Of a stretch of DNA of 64,000 bases, positions 62,297 to 64,000 are shown one piece after another. Each line of letters opens with the position of its first letter. Within the stretch, counting starts at the first letter, position 1. Origin of the DNA: Aquariibacter albus (GTDB lineage: Bacteria > Pseudomonadota > Gammaproteobacteria > Burkholderiales > Burkholderiaceae_C); assembly GCF_014145335.1 (NCBI RefSeq), contig NZ_JACIVI010000008.1, forward strand, positions 1-64,000, read 5' to 3'. A model generated the notes under the pieces. It did not search any database and was not told the DNA's origin. It was given only the letters and a program-made list of their open reading frames with translations. The translations under genes were made by a program, and so were the position numbers.

Positions 62297-63043
62297 TCAG
62301 GCGTCGGCCGCGCCGCCGGGGTCACCGAGCAGCGGCAGCAAGTCATCGAGCCGCCGGCCCTCGTGGGTCGGCGGGGGATCCAGGGTCTCGCGCGGCAGGC
62401 CGGCGCGGTTCAGCCAGAAGCTCGTGAAGCCGAACCAGGTCGCGCCAAGCACGTCCCAGCCATTGCTCGACACGAACAGCACCTGGCGTGCCTGAAGTTC
62501 GGGACGGGTCTGGCGCAGCACCTCCAGCCCGTGCTGGTAGACGCGCGGATCCGGTTTGTAGCAGCGCAGCGGGCCCACGCTGATCAGCGGATCGATCAGG
62601 TCGGCGATGCCGGCGCTCTTCACGGCCACCGCGATCATCGCCGGGTCGCCATTCGAGAGGATGCCCGCCGGCAGGCCCAGGGCCCGCAGCTGCTGCAGCA
62701 CGCGGCGGTTCTCGGGGTAGGCGCTGAGGTGGCGGTACTCGTTCATCAGCCGCTCTTCGGCGGCCTCGTCCAGCGCCAGGCCCAGGGTCTGGGCAGCGTG
62801 CCGCAGGCTGGCGCGGGTCAGGTCCCAGAAGGGCTGGTAGAGGCGCCCGCCGGCATCGGCCATGCTGACCAGGCGGCTGTATTCGAGCTGTTTGTCGCGC
62901 CACAGCCGCGCCAGGGCCTCGCCGCGGCCGGGAAAGCGCTGTTCGGCGCTGGCGGCCACGCTGTAGACGTCGAACAAGGTGCCGTAGGCGTCGAACAGCA
63001 CGGCCCGCAAAGGCGGTCGGGGGCGGTTCGGCAACTTGTCCAT
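62297..63043 (-). CDS. (S)-2-haloacid dehalogenase (HAD type II)
   Basis: 248 residues from ATG 63043. HAD motifs: nucleophile Asp in AVLFDAYGTLFDVYSV, GILSNGDPAMI with the Ser/Asn pair, Lys in RCYKPDPRVY and the last acidic residue in FVSSNGWDVLGA. The DAYGTLFDV and SNGWD segments are those of type II L-2-haloacid dehalogenases, which replace halogen by hydroxyl. It lies upstream of aceB on the same strand with 119 bp between. Confidence 0.9.
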   Translation of the reverse strand: MDKLPNRPRPPLRAVLFDAYGTLFDVYSVAASAEQRFPGRGEALARLWRDKQLEYSRLVSMADAGGRLYQPFWDLTRASLRHAAQTLGLALDEAAEERLMNEYRHLSAYPENRRVLQQLRALGLPAGILSNGDPAMIAVAVKSAGIADLIDPLISVGPLRCYKPDPRVYQHGLEVLRQTRPELQARQVLFVSSNGWDVLGATWFGFTSFWLNRAGLPRETLDPPPTHEGRRLDDLLPLLGDPGGAADA

Positions 63044-63238
63044 CGGGCCACTGTATGCGCAAGCCGACGGCCGATTGATGCACCGCAGCGCGCTGCATTC
63101 CTGCGCGGCGCGCACGAATCGGAGGCTTCATGCCCTGCGATCGCGCGCGGCACAGGGGGGATCTTTCCGCTGCCTTCCTGCCGGAATCAAGGGCTGAGCC
63201 GAGGGCAGTCCGTCATGCCGGACCCATAATCGCGGTCC

Positions 63239-64000
63239 ATGGACCGGCTCAAGCAACTCGAGTCCTTCGTGGGCGTCGCCACCAAGGGCAGCCTGACCCA
63301 GGCCGCGGCCGACGAGGGCGTGGCCCCGGCGGTGGTCGGTCGGCGCATCGATGCGCTGGAGGAGCGCCTGGGCGTGAAGCTGCTGGTCCGCACCACGCGC
63401 CGCATCACCCTGACCCACGAGGGCAGCGCCTTCCTGGAGGATTGCCAGCGCCTGCTCGGCGAGCTCGCCAGCGCCGAGGCCAGCGTCAGCGCCGGCGGCG
63501 TGAAGGCCAGCGGCCACCTGCGGGTGACGGCGCCGGCCGGTTTCGGCCGCCGGCACGTGGCGCCGCTGGTGCCGCGCTTCGCCGAGCTGCACCCCGACGT
63601 GACCGTCTCGCTGAACCTGGCCGACCGCATCGTCGACATCGTGCACGAGCGCTACGACTGCGCGGTGCGGGTCGGCGACCTGCCCGATTCCAGCCTGGTC
63701 AGCGTTCGGCTGGCCGACAACCGGCGTGTCTGCGTCGCCACCCCCACCTACCTGCAGCGCCACGGCACCCCGCAGCAGCCCGACGACCTGGCCCGCCACG
63801 ACTGCCTGACCCTGACCTCCGAGGCCAGCCAGATCCGCGGCTGGGCCTTCACGGTCGATGGCGAGGTGCTGCGATTCAAGCCCAGCGGCCGGCTCGACTG
63901 CTCCGACGGCCAGGTGCTGCACGACTGGTGCCGCGAGGGCCATGGCATCGCCTGGCGCAGCCGCTGGGAGGTGGAGGCCGACCTGGCTGCCGGCACGCTG
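63239..64000 (+). CDS. LysR-family transcriptional regulator (3' end outside window)
   Basis: The frame from ATG 63239 stays open to the window end (254 codons), so the gene is truncated by the window edge, not by mutation. N-terminal winged helix (RLKQLESFVGVATKGSLTQA, PAVVGRRIDALEERLGVKLL, RTTRRITLTHEGSAFLEDCQ) and most of a LysR substrate domain (HLRVTAPAGFGRRHVAPLVP, CREGHGIAWRSRWEVEADL). It resembles the AaeR/DmlR subgroup. Divergent from the haloacid dehalogenase gene. A CATAAT box lies just upstream. Confidence 0.93.
   Translation, partial: MDRLKQLESFVGVATKGSLTQAAADEGVAPAVVGRRIDALEERLGVKLLVRTTRRITLTHEGSAFLEDCQRLLGELASAEASVSAGGVKASGHLRVTAPAGFGRRHVAPLVPRFAELHPDVTVSLNLADRIVDIVHERYDCAVRVGDLPDSSLVSVRLADNRRVCVATPTYLQRHGTPQQPDDLARHDCLTLTSEASQIRGWAFTVDGEVLRFKPSGRLDCSDGQVLHDWCREGHGIAWRSRWEVEADLAAGTL

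Overview
The window is very G+C-rich DNA with almost every third codon position G or C, dense genes and many 4-bp ATGA/GTGA overlaps. The gene families (ADP-heptose LPS genes, GtrA/GtrB-type lipid sugar transfer, a Wza/Wzz/Wzx exopolysaccharide locus, cytochrome c5, malate synthase A, PcaC/PcaD, MmsA, DUF2892 beside a Crp/Fnr regulator) point to a free-living betaproteobacterium of the order Burkholderiales, probably from the Rubrivivax-Leptothrix-Roseateles neighbourhood. This taxonomic call is inference from gene content; no alignment was run.

Layout. 1-620: 5' part of an IS3-family element, cut by the window edge, whose outer end abuts a possible truncated ORF. 1.2-3.6 kb: DUF2892/Crp-Fnr pair and a coupled pair of secreted proteins (M15 peptidoglycan peptidase plus unknown). 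3.8-5.5 kb: a cyclic-di-GMP-I riboswitch leading into a secreted subtilisin-like protease. 5.5-8.7 kb: divergent response regulator and CHASE-type hybrid kinase. 8.8-12.7 kb: overlapping lipid-linked sugar cassette (GtrB-like GT2, GtrA, YdjC deacetylase, GT39). 12.8-38 kb: a large exopolysaccharide locus in several transcription units. 38.2-40.7 kb: heptose genes hldA, hldD, gmhA. 40.8-41.1 kb: tRNA-Gly(CCC) and tRNA-Arg(CCG). 41.3-52.8 kb: housekeeping and metabolism (cytochrome c, ECF sigma/anti-sigma, Gdx exporter, hydroxypyruvate isomerase, XdhC, PcaC-PcaD fusion, RlpA). 52.8-56.6 kb: a visibly less G+C-rich segment with DUF1800, DUF1501 and methyltransferase genes, probably acquired. 56.6-64 kb: mmsA with a divergent LysR regulator, a possible small RNA, a TetR regulator, aceB, a haloacid dehalogenase and a LysR gene cut by the window end.

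How the exopolysaccharide locus works together (inference from families): a sugar-1-phosphate transferase fused to a PilZ domain starts the repeat unit on undecaprenyl phosphate. GT4, GT9 and GT2 enzymes extend it, Gmd and Fcl supply GDP-L-fucose, and an acyltransferase and three methyltransferases decorate it. A Wzx-type flippase exports it, an O-antigen-ligase/Wzy-type protein polymerises or ligates it, a Wzz/GumC co-polymerase with a degenerate, probably inactive BY-kinase-like partner controls length, and a short Wza-like lipoprotein exports it. A secreted beta-propeller protein with two jelly-roll-like regions may trim the product.

The most notable signals are the c-di-GMP riboswitch upstream of the protease, which with the PilZ fusion suggests second-messenger control of matrix production and remodelling; a structured leader in front of a 53-residue membrane protein; a nested inverted repeat between the two divergent exopolysaccharide operons; and a candidate small RNA with tandem anti-Shine-Dalgarno motifs at about 59.25-59.49 kb.
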